From Asterella californica (lineage: Eukaryota > Streptophyta > Marchantiopsida > Marchantiales > Aytoniaceae), in NCBI GenBank assembly GCA_036924285.1, contig JAYKYS010000010.1, positions 1,178,001 through 1,242,000 of the forward strand: a DNA stretch of 64,000 bases. Reading direction: 5' to 3'. This document shows positions 1-11,220 of the stretch, piece after piece (position 1 is the first letter of the stretch; the number at the start of each line of letters is the position of its first letter). A program made the position numbers and the translations under genes. The notes below the pieces were generated by a model. It did no database searches. It was not told the origin of the DNA and was given only the letters and a program-made list of their open reading frames with translations.

Positions 1-604
1 GATTCTATGATATGTGAAGTTTACACTTCAGTTTGAACTTTACACTTAAGTTTGAACTTTACTTTCTTTTTGGTAAGCCTCTTGTGTTACAAAGATTTAC
101 TGATGCAGATTGGGCTGGAAGTATTTATGACAAGAGATCTACGTCATGTTTCGTTTTTTGCCTTGGAGATTCTACGATCAATTGGTAATCAAAAAAGCAA
201 CAAACAGTTGTTTGTCTTCTACAGAAATAAAATACAGAGGTGTCACCAATGCTACATGTGAATCTGTTTGGTTTCACATCCTTTTGGATGATAAGGGTGT
301 CACATTTTTTGATCCAATTGTTTTACACACCGACAACATCAACAACATTAAACTTGTTTCTAATCTTATTTTTCATGTTAAGACCAAACATATAGAGGTC
401 CATTATCACTTCATCAAGAAAAAAGTGTTAATTGGAAAGATTGATCTTAGATATTTTCCTACTGATGAACAAGTTGTTGATATTTTCACCAATGCTTTAT
501 CTAGAGATGAATTTGAGTATTTCAGGTTGTGACTAGGTGTTAAGGATAGAGTATTTCAAGTTGTGACTAGGTGTTAAAGACATAGATTCTAGCTTGAGGG
601 AAAG
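1..604 (+). pseudogene. Ty1/copia pol 3' end (RNase H), decayed
   Basis: This is the C-terminal end of a copia polyprotein, entered from beyond the window edge. Read across a frame change near 150-200 it shows the RNase H landmarks TDADWAGS, RSTSCF, SSKKQ, SSTEIKYRGV, the stretch RTKHIEVHYHFI and a tail like PTDEQVVDIFTNAL. The family role is degradation of the RNA strand during reverse transcription. The frame is broken at least once. The coding part stops at about 531, followed by the purine-rich tract TTGAGGGAAAG at about 593-604, which normally primes plus-strand synthesis just before the 3' LTR. The rest of the element lies to the left of the window. Confidence 0.85.
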
Positions 605-860
605 TGTTAAAGACTATGCAAGCTAACTATGCACTGTAGTCATAGTTTTCTCTAATTTCTAACCTAGTTAGTTTAGGGTTTGAGGACCCAACCCCAATTT
701 ACCCCTTCCTTGTGCGTTTCTCTTAGATATTAGTAAAGAGGGAAAGATGACCCTCGCAACATTCTCTTGTGTAATTTTCAGACTCTCTCCACCTCTCTTC
801 AATTCAGACTTAGGCGATGTGACTTGTCTTATGAGTGGTTTCAGTTCCCTGATCTCAACA
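605..860 (+). mobile_element. 3' LTR of the copia element
   Basis: The segment starts TGTTAAAGAC directly after a polypurine tract and ends CTCAACA, giving the usual TG...CA ends and a length of 256 bp. The right edge is set by homology: from about 859-861 onward the sequence matches the inverted TPR-SET copy near 60302. The element therefore inserted inside the left TPR-SET copy. The 5 bp target duplication cannot be tested because the other end is outside the window. Confidence 0.65.
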
Positions 861-1620
861 TGTCCGGACCAGCTTATAGATTGTAAAGCTCCACGGCCGT
901 CTGTGGCTCTCTTTCCAACTTCTCGACGATCTTCATTGCGCGGAGACTCATTGGGGAAATGTTTCTCTTACGTTGACGTTCCTCGTCGAAAACGATCGCA
1001 TAAGCCTTACTGCAGAGAAGCACGTTCCTGCGGCTACCTTCTTGGTGGCTAACATTCCCCTGCCTCTCCCCTCCACTTCAGCGACTCGCACCGGCCTTAC
1101 GTACTCAGCGTGGTCCAGACAAGCGGCGGTCGTTGCTTCCGCCTCTCTCAACATGCTTAAAGCATCGTATCTGCCGTACAGTTTTTCATCGAGCCTGCGC
1201 TTGACGCGCTGCGAGTTTTCTCGAATTTCCTTGTCCGTCGGTGGAGGCTGAGGTTGCTGAGGCTTGTGCGAGATCTGGAGCAGCTGCAGTTTGTCGACCA
1301 CGTCTGATGATTGTTGGTACAGAGTCAAGCCGTAGAGGGCCTTGCGATTCTCTCCATCGAACAGCCTCAAGGACGCCTCGGCATCTGTTAGCGCCAACCG
1401 ATATTGCTCGAGGTTGATGTACGCCTGAGCTCTGTTGGAGAGGAGTACCGGATTGTCTGGCTTCATCCCTAAAGCTCGCGTGTATCTATCAACCGCTGTT
1501 TGCATAATCCCCGGCCACGAATTTCTCATCGCCGCTGCGTTCCAGTTCTTCGTAAGTCGTCTCCGCTGTCGTAGTCGCTTCTTTGCCCACACTATCGCTA
1601 CTTTTCAGCATTTTTCCTGT
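861..1620 (-). pseudogene. TPR-SET methyltransferase-like pseudogene, left copy
   Basis: This is a partial inverted copy of the gene at 59528-61150. It keeps the TPR stretch (NPVLLSNRAQAYINLEQY) and the start of the SET region (GRGRGMLATKKVAAGT). At least three lesions separate it from the right copy. There is a one-base insertion near 1498, where the frame breaks at GDY. A deletion of about 30 bp lies between repeated ctctac motifs near 1335, removing RKAKAF. A one-base deletion lies near 1018, after VAAGT. The copia insertion at 860 removes the rest. The ATG of MLKSS is conserved in both copies but the later MTAE start is ACG here, so the upstream ATG was probably the ancestral start. Not functional. 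Confidence 0.85.
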
Positions 1621-2282
1621 CACGCGATAATGACACTTGCATAACAATTACGCAGTGACAGCAACGATGAACTCGATCGAGCTCAGCTTCCCTCCCCTCC
1701 TTGAACTGTTCGATCAGGGTCAACATCGAGAACCAGGAACGACTGCAGTCCTGGTCTTGGGGAGGGACAGCAGTTTGTCCTGAAACAGCCCAGCTCACTT
1801 CGGCACTCAGTCCGAAACATCCTGAGGTGCTTTCTAAACGGATTCAGAGAGCTTTAATACCGTACTCCTAACCAATAATCACGCATAAATGTTCTCTCAT
1901 TCTCGCGCGATGTATTTATGAAATATGAGGAGGTGGTGCGTGATACATTAAGGAATACGGCTGGTCTGTGCGAAAGAAAGGAGAATCTGGATTCCTTCAG
2001 TTATAACATACTGGTCGCCGCCATGTTGAATGGTTTACAACGTCGTTAGAATTGAGAGTTTAGTGTATAGAATTGCGGGAAGTGTGTGAATAATTACGTT
2101 CTGTCCTTGCGAGAACTACTTGGTTGATCCAAAGTTAATGTGCGATACATTAAGAACAAATCTCCTTTGTAGTCTTGGGTGATATAGGTTAGCTGTAGGG
2201 TATTCATCCTTCGTCTGAAAGGTGTCCAATTATGATGTGAGTTCTCGTATTGAACAAATACTTAACTCTTCTAGTGGAGCCA
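1621..2282. other. Upstream region of left TPR-SET copy, no gene seen
   Basis: This stretch is homologous, inverted, to 58823-59520, the region upstream of the right TPR-SET gene. It contains only short ORFs that are not conserved in frame between the two arms. I see no RNA gene. Confidence 0.5.
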
Positions 2283-2291
2283 GATGAGCTG
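2283..2291. repeat. Left 9 bp target-site duplication of MULE
   Basis: GATGAGCTG here is repeated exactly at 18011-18019. The uninterrupted homologous site in the other arm, read on the minus strand at 58814-58822, is GAGGAGCTG, one base different. Nine base pairs is the characteristic Mutator duplication length. Confidence 0.9.
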
Positions 2292-2575
2292 TAATCCTGC
2301 AGTTGTGGCACAGTTCCGCTAATCAAGTCAAGGTTTATACGTGCGAGTTGATTAGTGATGGATTCCAGATTCATAGTCGGTTGACTCATCTGTAACCGGA
2401 TTTTGAGCTCATTACCGCAGTCTGCTCCGAACTGCAATCATGGTCACGATCACGATCTTGCGGTCATGGTCCGAACTGCAATCATGATCACGATCGTAGT
2501 CACTGAGCTCTCCGTACAGTCAAGGTCGTTCTCTGTCATTTTGACTGAAAGTCGTTCTCCGTTGTTTTTGAATTA
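2292..2575 (+). repeat. MULE left terminal inverted repeat
   Basis: The segment aligns with the reverse complement of about 17740-18010. It includes the shared runs CACAGTTCCGC and TTGATTAGTGATGGATTCCA and a GC-richer inner part built from short repeats of the type CCGAACTGCAATCATGGTCA. The inner limit is approximate. Confidence 0.85.
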
Positions 2576-2680
2576 GACACAATTTAACAACAATTTTGCA
2601 GTTGTCTCAGATGTTGTCAAGAAGTAAAGAACTACGTGATCCATAGTAGCACAATGCGCAATGTGAGGCTTCACTTGTGA

Positions 2681-2820
2681 CAACACATTGTGCGCTAACA
2701 TCGATCTTTTGATCTGATCTTCGCTAATACAGCTTGATTGCATTGTGTGGCAAAACACTATGTGCTAACATCGATCTTTCGATCTGATCTTTGCTAATAC
2801 AACTTGATTGCGTTCTGGAG
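2681..2820 (+). repeat. Two-copy 70 bp tandem repeat
   Basis: Two direct copies (about 2681-2750 and 2751-2820) share gctaacatcgatctt and gatctgatctt with gctaataca. No coding potential is evident; short ORFs here are repeat artefacts. Confidence 0.75.
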
Positions 2821-4150
2821 CCGTGATGTTTTGTTCTTCTGCTACAGTGAGCAGCTACGCGATACGCAACTTGCAATACTTGGTTGACTGCTTGGAAACT
2901 AATATGTGGCGCTCTCATCAGTTATTGAAGGTTTCTGTGACATATGATGGATGCGACACATGCAGCAAGAAATTGTTTGGGTTGTTTTGTTTGAAATGTA
3001 AAATTGAGCGCGTGTCTTTGTAAAAAAGTTTCAGATTGCAACTTGTGAAAGAGTGGGCCATAGCATGGGAAGCTAGGAGGGATTTTCTAGACGTAAGCGC
3101 CTCAACTTATAGTCTACTAGAACTACGCGGAGAAGATAATGTTCTGATGGACCGTATTGTTGGTCAGCAATGATACTATCACTTTACCGTTGTGAAGAGT
3201 TAAGTTATTGGCGGAAAATACATTCGGATCGACCAAGCAGAACCATGTGGAAAATGACAGTTATTCAGTGTCTCTTCGGCTCTTCTAGTTTCAGAACGAG
3301 GCATGTCTACTACTCAATTTCTCGCCCCTACCCAATGTCTGTTACTTGAATCGAGCACAAGCACCACTTCAGAACGAGACGTGTTACTATTTAATTTCTC
3401 GCCCCTACCCAATGTTTGTTATCCGAATCGAACACAAACACCACACCGGATCCAAACATCGACTCTCATGCAGACGAGAGATATCAAGTAGCTCATTCTC
3501 ATGCCACCAATGATTATAATAATCGTTTTTTCGTGAGGTTCTCAATGGGATCTTTGACCGTGTTGTTATCGATGGTTATGTTCGCATTTGCTATGTTGAA
3601 GTGGTGGCGCTGATCGATTCTTTGATCACTACGAACGTGGACTGTCTCCTTGTAGTTCTCATATGAAACGGAGTATTTTTGTGGGATCGTCATGATGGAC
3701 TGTCATATGCGTTTGACAGTCCAAATGTATTGCTTACATTTTTAACATGAATGAATAAAGACCGTTCTTTTGATGACAGTCTAGTGTATATATTCTTTGA
3801 AAGAATCGATGATTTCTTGCTAAGGATCGCCTTACCGGCTAAGGATTACAATACGCGATACCTGGCCATCATAAACGATTGACTCCTGACTTTGGTAGAT
3901 GACTTTTGGTGGAAAACACCACCCATCATATCTGCAATTATGAGTAAAAGCTATGCTTGAAGCCAAATTGTGACACATAGTCAGAAATTGTCTGAGTCTG
4001 ATTGTTGGCTAGTCTGATTGTTGGTTGTCTGATTGTTGATCAGGTTAATGTTTTCTTCTGTTGGAAACACCTTATGTCAAATCTCCATATTGGGAGACAA
4101 CGAGTCCATACAACGTCCAAGCCACATAACATACCCAATAGTATCAAATC
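2821..4150. other. MULE internal sequence, no gene recognised
   Basis: Only short ORFs are open here. One (3416-3613, plus strand) ends with a hydrophobic stretch (VLLSMVMFAFAMLKWW), but it overlaps a tandem duplication and has no recognisable domain. I see no RNA gene. Confidence 0.4.
3289..3446 (+). repeat. Two-copy tandem duplication of about 78 bp
   Basis: The runs ttcagaacgag, atttctcgcccctacccaat and cgaacacaa/cgagcacaa recur in order in the two halves. The duplication lies in sequence of unknown function. Confidence 0.7.
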
Positions 4151-4154
4151 CACC

Positions 4155-4330
4155 ACCCAAGTGTCAGTGCAATGCGGTCAGTGTGACCTAGGTTCGGTTG
4201 CACAGAGCGCATTGCTCACGCTTTTAGCCGCGCGCTTAGTGCGACCTAGGTTCAGTCACACTGAGCGCATTGCTCACGCTTTAGCCGTGCGCTCAGTGCG
4301 ACCTAGGTTAGCACTGAGCTATCAGCTTTC
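4155..4330. repeat. Hairpin-repeat array (TCAGTGCGA / TCGCACTGA type), array 1
   Basis: Imperfect palindromes are strung together. Each pairs a left arm like CTCAGTGCGACCTAGG with a right arm like GTCACACTGAGCGC about 10-15 bases away. About three units are present, separated by a conserved linker (attgctcacgctttagccg). The same unit recurs at 5640-6075, 14130-14345 and 24600-24800. The array lies just beyond the 3' end of the FCP1/HAD-like gene. Confidence 0.75.
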
Positions 4331-4978
4331 GCTGGTGTTTAAGAGGCCACAAGAAATGTTCCAAAGTCTTTCCAACCACGAGAAATATTCCTAACTCTTT
4401 CAAGCCACGAACAACAGCACGGAACAGCAACACAGAACTGAGTGCGACGAGACTAGCTTACTGAGACAGAAAACAACACACTTTATTACTAGCTTACTGA
4501 GGAAAAAAAGAACACACTTTATTACCATGATTCGAATTGTTTCATGAACTCGGTCGCTTGAAGGACACTACAAGAACGCCATATCATGTTGATTTCCTCA
4601 TGTGACATAGTGCCCTAGTAGTTTTTAAGAGCGGTATAAGGATCTCTCCAAAAGCTTGTTTAGACTTCACGGAGACATAACTTGGGGTATCTTGAGTGCT
4701 ACTTCTCCATGATTTCAGCCATGGTAAAAGTACATTCATAAGATAGTCGTCTTTGTCCATATCAGCCGACTCTGGCATAAAAGAGGGGGATGGATTGTGT
4801 TGGAAGGATGATTAGTACTGTTTTTCTCGAGAGGATCATCTATCAACAACACATCTCGTGTACATAAGTTATACGCGAACAGTTGAGAAAAATCCTTCAG
4901 ATACAAGTTATTATCCGTGGCAGCTTCTCTGGTCGTCTTGAAACGAGTACACATGAGTTGTCCGAAGATTCTACAAAT

Positions 4979-5088
4979 CTGAAGAGCGCAATTTTCTGAT
5001 AAGGTAAGTAGAAGCAAAGTGAAAACTGATAACTGATAACTGATAACACTTAAAATGATTTTAATAGCATTCAGTTTATCTAATTTAC
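4979..5088 (-). other. Intron of FCP1/HAD-like copy 1
   Basis: The minus strand reads gtaaattag at the donor and gctcttcag at the acceptor, 110 nt in all. It interrupts the HAD region after a Gly-Glu pair. The corresponding position in copy 3 shows gtatgtta...tattag, supporting a true ancestral intron. Confidence 0.65.
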
Positions 5089-5639
5089 CTCGCCCGACGC
5101 GATCCTTACATGTAGGTACTTTTTGTTCTCCATGGATCGAAGGATGACGTTATAGTTGTCTAGAGTACGCAATGTCCATATCATGACTTGAAAATCTTGA
5201 CAGCAGATCTCTGTGAACTCTTTAACTCCATTCCGTACCACGTAGAATAAATCCTTCTTGCAACTCTCAACTCGGTAACCTCTCTCTTTAGCTCCTTGGA
5301 GCTCCAAGTCATTATGTCCAGTTCTTATCAACAACCCGTTCAGATCCAAAATCAGCGTCTTCCTCCTGAATATCGTAGGATCTGTCAATCTGGGATAGAA
5401 GAGTTTCGAAGAACGAAGGCGAGTGACCTCCGTTTTTAACCTTTCCAACTCCTCCTGTTGTATTTTCAGTCGCTCATACTGTCTTCTTCTTTCCAGCTCG
5501 CTTCTGCTATTCGGAGGTTCAAAGATTCTTCTTCTTCTCTTTTGGTCGCGAGCCGAGCATCTAAGTCTTCCTCCTCTTTCTTCTTGTTGAATAGAGTCTC
5601 CGAGGATCCTATATCATATGTTCGATGCGATGTGTCAGC

Positions 5640-6075
5640 GACCATCCGATGCGATGTGACATAGTACCTTTGAAACTAAGTGCGACCTTCTCTGTGGTCG
5701 CACTCAATGCGATATAGTCCAGGTCGCATTGAGCCTCAGTGCGATCTTCATTCGTCGCACTGAGCGCAAGCTTATGGCCTAGGCTCAGTGCGACCTAGAC
5801 GGGTCGCACTAAGCGCAGTGCGAAATCTTAAGACCCCGCGCTCAGTGCGATCTTGGTCCGGTCACACTCAACGCGTGACCTTAAGCTTTCATAGTTAAGG
5901 CCTAGGCTCAGTGCGACATAGGGCCCGTCGCACTGAGCGTAGTGTGAAGCTTTAAGGCCGCACGCTCAGTGCGAAGGAAAAGAGTCGCACTGTTCAGTGT
6001 AAAGAGAAAGATCACGCACGGTGCGATCGCGTTATAGTCGCACTGAGCGTTGTGCAGCAGCTTAAAGCTGCTGCA
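5640..6075. repeat. Hairpin-repeat array (TCAGTGCGA / TCGCACTGA type), array 2, in intron
   Basis: About six palindromic units have arms CTCAGTGCGA and TCGCACTGAG around loops of 8-14 bases, joined by linkers with AAGCTTTAAGGCC-like runs. The array occupies the large gap between the RRRPK exon and the coiled-coil exon of FCP1/HAD-like copy 1. Copy 2 carries the same kind of array at the homologous position. A final strong hairpin is gtgcagcagctt/aagctgctgcac at about 6052-6075. Confidence 0.8.
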
Positions 6076-6099
6076 CTCTGTCAACACTAAACTTTACAG

Positions 6100-6535
6100 C
6101 GAGCGAATGTAACTCAGCAAAAAGTAGCAAAACAGCAAGTAAGCGAGCGAACGTAACTCAGCAAAAAGTAGTAAAACAGCAAATAAGCGAGCAAACGTAA
6201 CTCAAGAAAAAGTTGTGAAACAGCAAGTAAGCAAGCGAGCGAACGTAACTCGGGCAAAAAGTAATGAAACAGCAAGTAAGCAAGCGAGCGAATGTAACTC
6301 GAGCAAAAAGTAGTGAAACAGCAAGTAAGCAAGCGAGCGAACGTAACTCGGACAAAAATTCGTGAAATAGCAAGTAAGCAAGCGAGCGAACGTAACTCAG
6401 GCAAAAAGTAGTGAAACAGCAAGTAAGCAAGTAAGCGAACATAACTCAACAAAAAGTACTTTACAGCAAGCGAACACTAAACTTTCACTGAACTCCACAG
6501 AGAGCGATCGTAACTCAGCAAAAAATAGTGAACAA
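6100..6535. repeat. 48-49 bp tandem repeat, 7-8 copies
   Basis: A unit like gcaaaaagtagtgaaacagc followed by aagtaagcaagcgagcgaac and gtaactc recurs with spacing of 42-52 bp. Minus-strand ORFs here translate only the repeat (LLFHYFLPEL-type) and are not genes. The array lies in the same intron-like gap as the hairpin array. Confidence 0.9.
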
Positions 6536-7549
6536 GTAAGCAAGTAGTACACACGTTAAGAGAAAAGAGGTACCTCCATCATCGTGGCCCACGCCAAGCT
6601 CTTCCTGGTGGATATTTTGATGATGAGTACTCTCGTGTACGTCTTGTTCAATGGAGAATACTAACGCATCCTCGCTCAAGATACCCAAGTGTCGCATGAG
6701 ATGGGTTAAAGTCATTCCGTAGAAAGTTTCTATGGATCCTCCTTTCTTCCGTTCTTTCATGTGCTTCTGCAGATGCAACACTTCTGCCTCCAAGTGCTCG
6801 AACATGAACAAAGACCAGTCGTAATCCTTATCTTCTTCTTCCACTTTAGATTTTACATACAAAGCGAGTTGAGTTGTAACAGCTTTAGGTCTTCTTCTCG
6901 TCAGGAGAACCATTCAAGCACTGAAAAGCAGATCTCCATCCCTCAAAAGTACATTCTCGTGCGAAGTATCTTTTCTTGACTTTATCATACTCAGGAAAAC
7001 AATCGTCTATTCGGATGTGTCTCATGAAGGGCGGTAACATCACAGATCCTTCGCGGATTAAGTCAAGGATCAACTTCAATTCCTGATCTCCAATTTTGGC
7101 CACTCGTGTTTCTGCATTATAGGATTGGATGAAAGCAGCACAAAGTCCAATCTGACATAAACAAACATTACAATCCGTATAAATATTTATTTAGACAAAG
7201 CAAGACCAACCATGAACATGACTAAGCTTACTGTAAACGATACTAAGCTTATTGTAAACGAGGGATTCGAATACCTGCTTGAGCTAAGATTATTGTAACT
7301 AAGTAAATTGTAAACGAGGGACTAACGTCAGAGTACTAATGTCAGGATGAGCAAATTTGAAAGAGAAAGCAATCAATAATCCCAGCTTCTCTAGCGCATC
7401 CTCGTCTATTTCGCTCAAGGCTTGACCGATAGCTTCTTATCCATCCATTGTCAGACGATAGTCGATGTAAATCGTGTTGGGAAGTAAATGTGATTAAAAA
7501 AGGTCCTTCTTCTTGCGGTGCCATACTTGTACCTCGTTCCACGTTCACT

Positions 7550-7600
7550 CACTGCACATACATGCTAGAGCCTCGATCACTGCACATACATGCCATCTCG
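7550..7600 (+). repeat. Short direct repeat at gypsy A 3' edge
   Basis: The run cactgcacatacatgc occurs twice about 30 bp apart, right where recognisable gypsy coding sequence gives way to FCP1/HAD-like exon sequence. It may mark the breakpoint. Confidence 0.5.
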
Positions 7601-8247
7601 CTTCACAATTACTTGAAGATTGTGATTCTCCTTTCCTTTTATATGCTTCAGCTCTGGATTCAAGCTTCTTATATAAGCAATCCAACGTAACATCGTTATG
7701 TCTGGCGTGTTGCAGTTGGATATCATGCCTAGTAGAGGTAGACAATCCGTTTCTAGGACTACATGAGCACCAATTAAAACTCACGGTCTGTCTTCATCGC
7801 TGTCACCACTCCCCACAACTCACGCTTCACCTGAGGATAGTCTCGTTGCCTGTCAGTCAAGATTTTAGCTCCAAACCTAGAGGTAAATCGCATACCATTC
7901 GCATCATCTTGACCTATTGCCCAGCCAATCGTCTTTGGACTAGTATTTACTGTGACAATAACAGGTCTCCCACACCCGTAGTCTACTCTTCTCAGAATAG
8001 GTGGAGATTGTAGAGCCTCCTTCAGCCTATTCATAGCTTCTCGATGGATTGAGATCCATACAAACCTCCTACCCTTCCTCAGTGATGCATACAAAAGCTC
8101 AGCAACATGAGCATAATGAGGAATGGATAAACGATAAAATATACAAGCACCTACAAAGCGTCGAACCTCCGTGATATTCTTACAATTTGCCATCATAGCT
8201 ATGGCTTCAACCTTCTCCGGGTTTGGTCGCCTTCCAAAAGCACACAC
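7560..8247 (-). pseudogene. Gypsy A RNase H region
   Basis: Block 7774-8247 shows ITEVRRFVGACIFYRL, then NTSPKTIGWAIGQ and KILTDRQRDYPQVKREL, typical of the connection and RNase H domain of gypsy pol. After a frameshift near 7780 the same protein continues as HVVLETDCLPLLGM and LRWIAYIRSLNPELKH down to about 7590. The same order is seen in element B at 31890-32552. Nothing resembling an integrase follows. Confidence 0.8.
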
Positions 8248-8425
8248 AGATGTCCAACCACTAAAATCTGAGACACATCAAACTTGGACTTAGCTCCTGA
8301 CAGGGCGAGATGTACCTCCTCCAAACGAGTTAAGATACGTTCTACATCCCTGATATGATCGGCAACAAACCTCTTATATCCATTCGCAAGTATTGCTTCA
8401 TCCTTGTCTTCAACCGCACAACCTT

Positions 8426-9073
8426 TTAAAGAATATCATCTAGAAACAGAATGGTAACATCAGGCACAAATTCCCTTAGTACCTTATGCATCGCATTCTG
8501 CATATGAGCCACCGAGTTCGTGGCTCTTTGTGAAAAAGTACACATTCGCATCAATCCCAAGGACGTACGCATAGTAGTTAGATCTCTACTCTCTACAGCC
8601 AGCTGAAACTGATCACAACCAAAATATAGATCTCTTATCGAATAGATAGCTCTCCCTGCAAATGTCTCTGCTACCTCCTCAATCATAGGACCCGTCCCAA
8701 GGTTACGAATGGTTACGTTATTCGTCAGCTATAGGTCTTGAATAAAATGCAAAGCTCCTGACTTCTTGGGTATAGTGAACCACCTGCTAGAATATGACCT
8801 CATAGACGACTCAAGTATCCCCATCTGTACCTTCTCTTTCAACAAATTGATGAGTTTAGGCTTCAAAGCACGAGGAACTGAGATCGGTTTCATATCCCAA
8901 GGCACATGAGGGATTGTGAATATAACCATAGGCGTTATAACCTTTGGGTCCACACAACATATCTCCTCTGCTGAAAAAGAGAATGCTTTACCATGATCCA
9001 TTACCATTCGCTCAAACACTATCTTCTCAACCTCAGTCAAGAAATCACCCCCTCCTATCTGGAGCTCTTTCAA
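8426..9073 (-). pseudogene. Gypsy A reverse transcriptase
   Basis: The upstream block 8729-9073 carries KELQIGGGDFLTEVEK, PHVPWDMKPISVPRAL and SRWFTIPKKSGALHF. The downstream block 8426-8686 has AIYSIRDLYFGCDQF, ESRDLTTMRTSLGLMR and the catalytic FLDDI (the YxDD equivalent). A short gap and frame change separate them near 8690-8720. The domain copies RNA into DNA in this family. Stops and frame changes show it is dead. Confidence 0.85.
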
Positions 9074-9147
9074 CGTCTCATAGTAAACTGATGTCTTACT
9101 CGTCTATAATCACGCAATATAAGATCAGTCTCCACTAATTGTACTTG

Positions 9148-10585
9148 CTACTGGGAGTTAGTAGATAGTTGAGCTGTTACCGGTCTCACCTTTTTCAATA
9201 CAGATTTGTACTTCGCATGGAAGTCTGCTTCCTGAAGAAGTGCACACCAACAAACGGCTTCTCTTCTCTCACTATTCTGCATCGGATGAGGAAAGAACTG
9301 CACGTACGTAACAACCTCCTCATATATGCATTGAGAGTGGATAGAGATCACCGTCACACTATCTTTCCCTTCCATCAATCTACTCACACTGTCTAACCAA
9401 CCAACAACTGACTGTACAGACATAAAATCTTCAAACAAGCCAGAAATCACTTCGTCTTCAGATAGAACCCTTACACGTCACAACTCTGATACCTGTTTCA
9501 CCATCCATCTTTTTGTACTTTCTCCCATATCTTCAACTCTTGTGAATCGACTCCACCCATCTGCCTAAACATCAGCAATCCAGACTGCCAACTCTGTACA
9601 CTACACCTGTCTCCAGACCTTTGTACATGTCTCGCTTCTAGTTCTGACGGGATCTCAACAGTAGGTTCTACACCCATGTCTTCTCGCTCTACAGGAGTGG
9701 ACTGCGTAAACCCTTACATCTCTTCGTATGAGAATCTCTAAGGGTTTGTCGGTTCCGCTCATGTCTTGAACGAACAGTCAAAAACTGTACTGAGTACATG
9801 TCATCAGGACTCCGAACTCTAGCATAATGAGATCCATCGTTCATCACCTTTGTCTTCACTCGAACAGCGGTGATATATGGTTGGCCCAGTATGACAAGAT
9901 AGGAGGTAGACGACTGTACAAAGAAATGTTGATCAACCTCTACATCTCCAATCCTTACACGCATATTGAGACAAGCTCCGTATAACTTACCCTTTTGATT
10001 ATTTGCAGCACGAAGTACCCAACCATGATTCCTTTCGATTGACCACTACCTCTTCTCATACACCTCCTTGGAAATGATGTTGATCTCCGACCTGTGATCC
10101 ACAAGTGCAGGTACTGGTTCAGAAAGTCCTCCAAGCTGAATCTGCGTCTCTGTTGTCACTCTTGCCCAGTGCTTCTCTTTGAAATCGCTGTCTACGCTTG
10201 ACCTATCCTCTTCAAACTCTTCGTCTTCATTCTCAATAACAGCCGGACCAACAACCCATACCTCATACTTATCATCTCTGAACTGATCAACACCAATAGC
10301 ATCTACTGCTCCAACCATCTGACTACTTACTTGTTCAGTCAATACCTGTCTCTTTCTCTTCATGATGTCTATTATCAACTCATGAAACTCTCTCTTTGTG
10401 ATACCAAGCACTTCGCAAAGAGTAAACTCAACTCTAGCATCCAAAATGCGTTGCTCCAGAATAGCACGCAAGTCTGTTGTTGTTTCGATGTCTGCCGCTA
10501 ACTTGTAAGCTGGAGCTTTCTCCTTTTCTTGTGTTGTAAACCTCTTTCTCCGTACTCTATCTATAGCAGTAGTCTCTTGTGACAA
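9148..10585 (-). pseudogene. Gypsy A protease and linker region
   Basis: The block 10046-10585 ends with PVPALVDHRSEINIISKEVY, which fits a retropepsin active-site loop but with DHR in place of DTG/DGG, so it would be inactive. Blocks 9689-9964 (DVEVDQHFFVQ and YLVILGQPYITAVRV) and 9148-9450 (HAKYKSVLKKVRPV) continue towards reverse transcriptase. Frame changes separate all three. Confidence 0.7.
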
Positions 10586-11220
10586 ATCTTGTTACACCTT
10601 CCATAGGATCTACTGTAGGTGGTGGAGCTGTAGAGGTAGAAGCTATATCCTCTTTAGCAAGAAATCTACCAGCTGGTACATATGGTGATGGTTCCGCTGC
10701 TCTCCTCTTCGTAATCCTCCGACGGTCACTGTCCTCTGGTACTCCTGCATCTAAGTCAGAAGCATCCCGTCTTCTTTTGTCTTCGATCATGGCATCTTGT
10801 TCACCACTCGTCTCTAAAAATACTCGAATAGAAGTTGCATTTACTGGGTATCTCCATCCAGTAGCCCTCCTAATGCTTTCCGCACCTCTCTTCATCATTT
10901 CAATCAAAACCTCAGCAGCCTGCTCAACCATAGTTGGATTAGAGCGCACCTCAACCCTTCTAGTATACACATCAGCTTCCGCAGAACCCGCCGTCATCGC
11001 TGTAGTGTTCGCACCAGTAAGTGCTGGAAGAGAACTCCTCATTCCTCGTCTTCCAAAATATGTATTCAAAGGTTGCCTAGTGGCGGTTAGATACAACCTG
11101 TTATTCTGATAATTGACTACGCCATCTTGCAAGACAACCGCTAAGTCTTGACAGTCTCCTCTGAGATGATCTGGACTATCGCACCAAAATACATCTCCTG
11201 GTAAAGGTTCCTCTTACAAG
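10557..11220 (-). pseudogene. Gypsy A gag C-terminal region with zinc-knuckle remnant
   Basis: Near 11130-11190 the minus strand reads FWCDSPDHLRGDC, a CCHC-type knuckle that has lost its first Cys spacing. It is followed by a charged, basic region (RRRITKRRAAEPSPY). In this family the knuckle binds genomic RNA. The region is out of frame with the gag block upstream. Confidence 0.6.

Larger units (their letters stand above)
859..2282. repeat. Left arm of large inverted duplication, outer block
   Basis: This block is the reverse complement of about 58823-60304 with scattered substitutions and small indels. It holds the TPR-SET pseudogene (to about 1610) and its upstream region (1611-2282). 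No other gene is recognisable. Stretches shared with the right arm include the run around tattcatccttcg at 2200 and the AT-rich segment near 1900-1950. It ends at the 9 bp target duplication of the MULE. Confidence 0.9.
4590..7445 (-). pseudogene. FCP1/HAD-like (DLNGLL) multi-exon gene, copy 1, inside the MULE
   Basis: At least five coding blocks read leftward: about 7445-7330 (a helical ALSEIDEDALEKL stretch), 7140-6905, 6904-6569 (RRRPKAVTTQLALYV), 5635-5089 (Glu/Lys-rich coiled coil then RRKTLILDLNGLL) and 4978-4590. The last two are joined by an intron at 4979-5088 (GT donor, CAG acceptor). The C-terminal half resembles the FCP1/NIF HAD fold: motif I is LDLNGLL, followed by VMIWTLRTLDNYN and a motif III-like LLIDDPLEKN. 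HAD phosphatases normally have DxDx(T/V); here the second Asp is Asn, so even an intact protein might lack phosphatase activity. Two frameshifts are visible (near 6905 and in the coiled coil near 5500). Homologous exon order is seen in two more copies at 24000-25735 and 41850-44158. Function of the family unknown to me. Confidence 0.65.

Noticed and set aside
4155..6075. Regularly spaced repeats as a possible CRISPR array
   Set aside because: Units are palindromic with variable spacing, there are no cas genes and the host is a plant.
6114..6452. Overlapping Leu/Phe-rich minus-strand ORFs
   Set aside because: They simply translate the 48-49 bp tandem repeat in two frames; no start context or domain.
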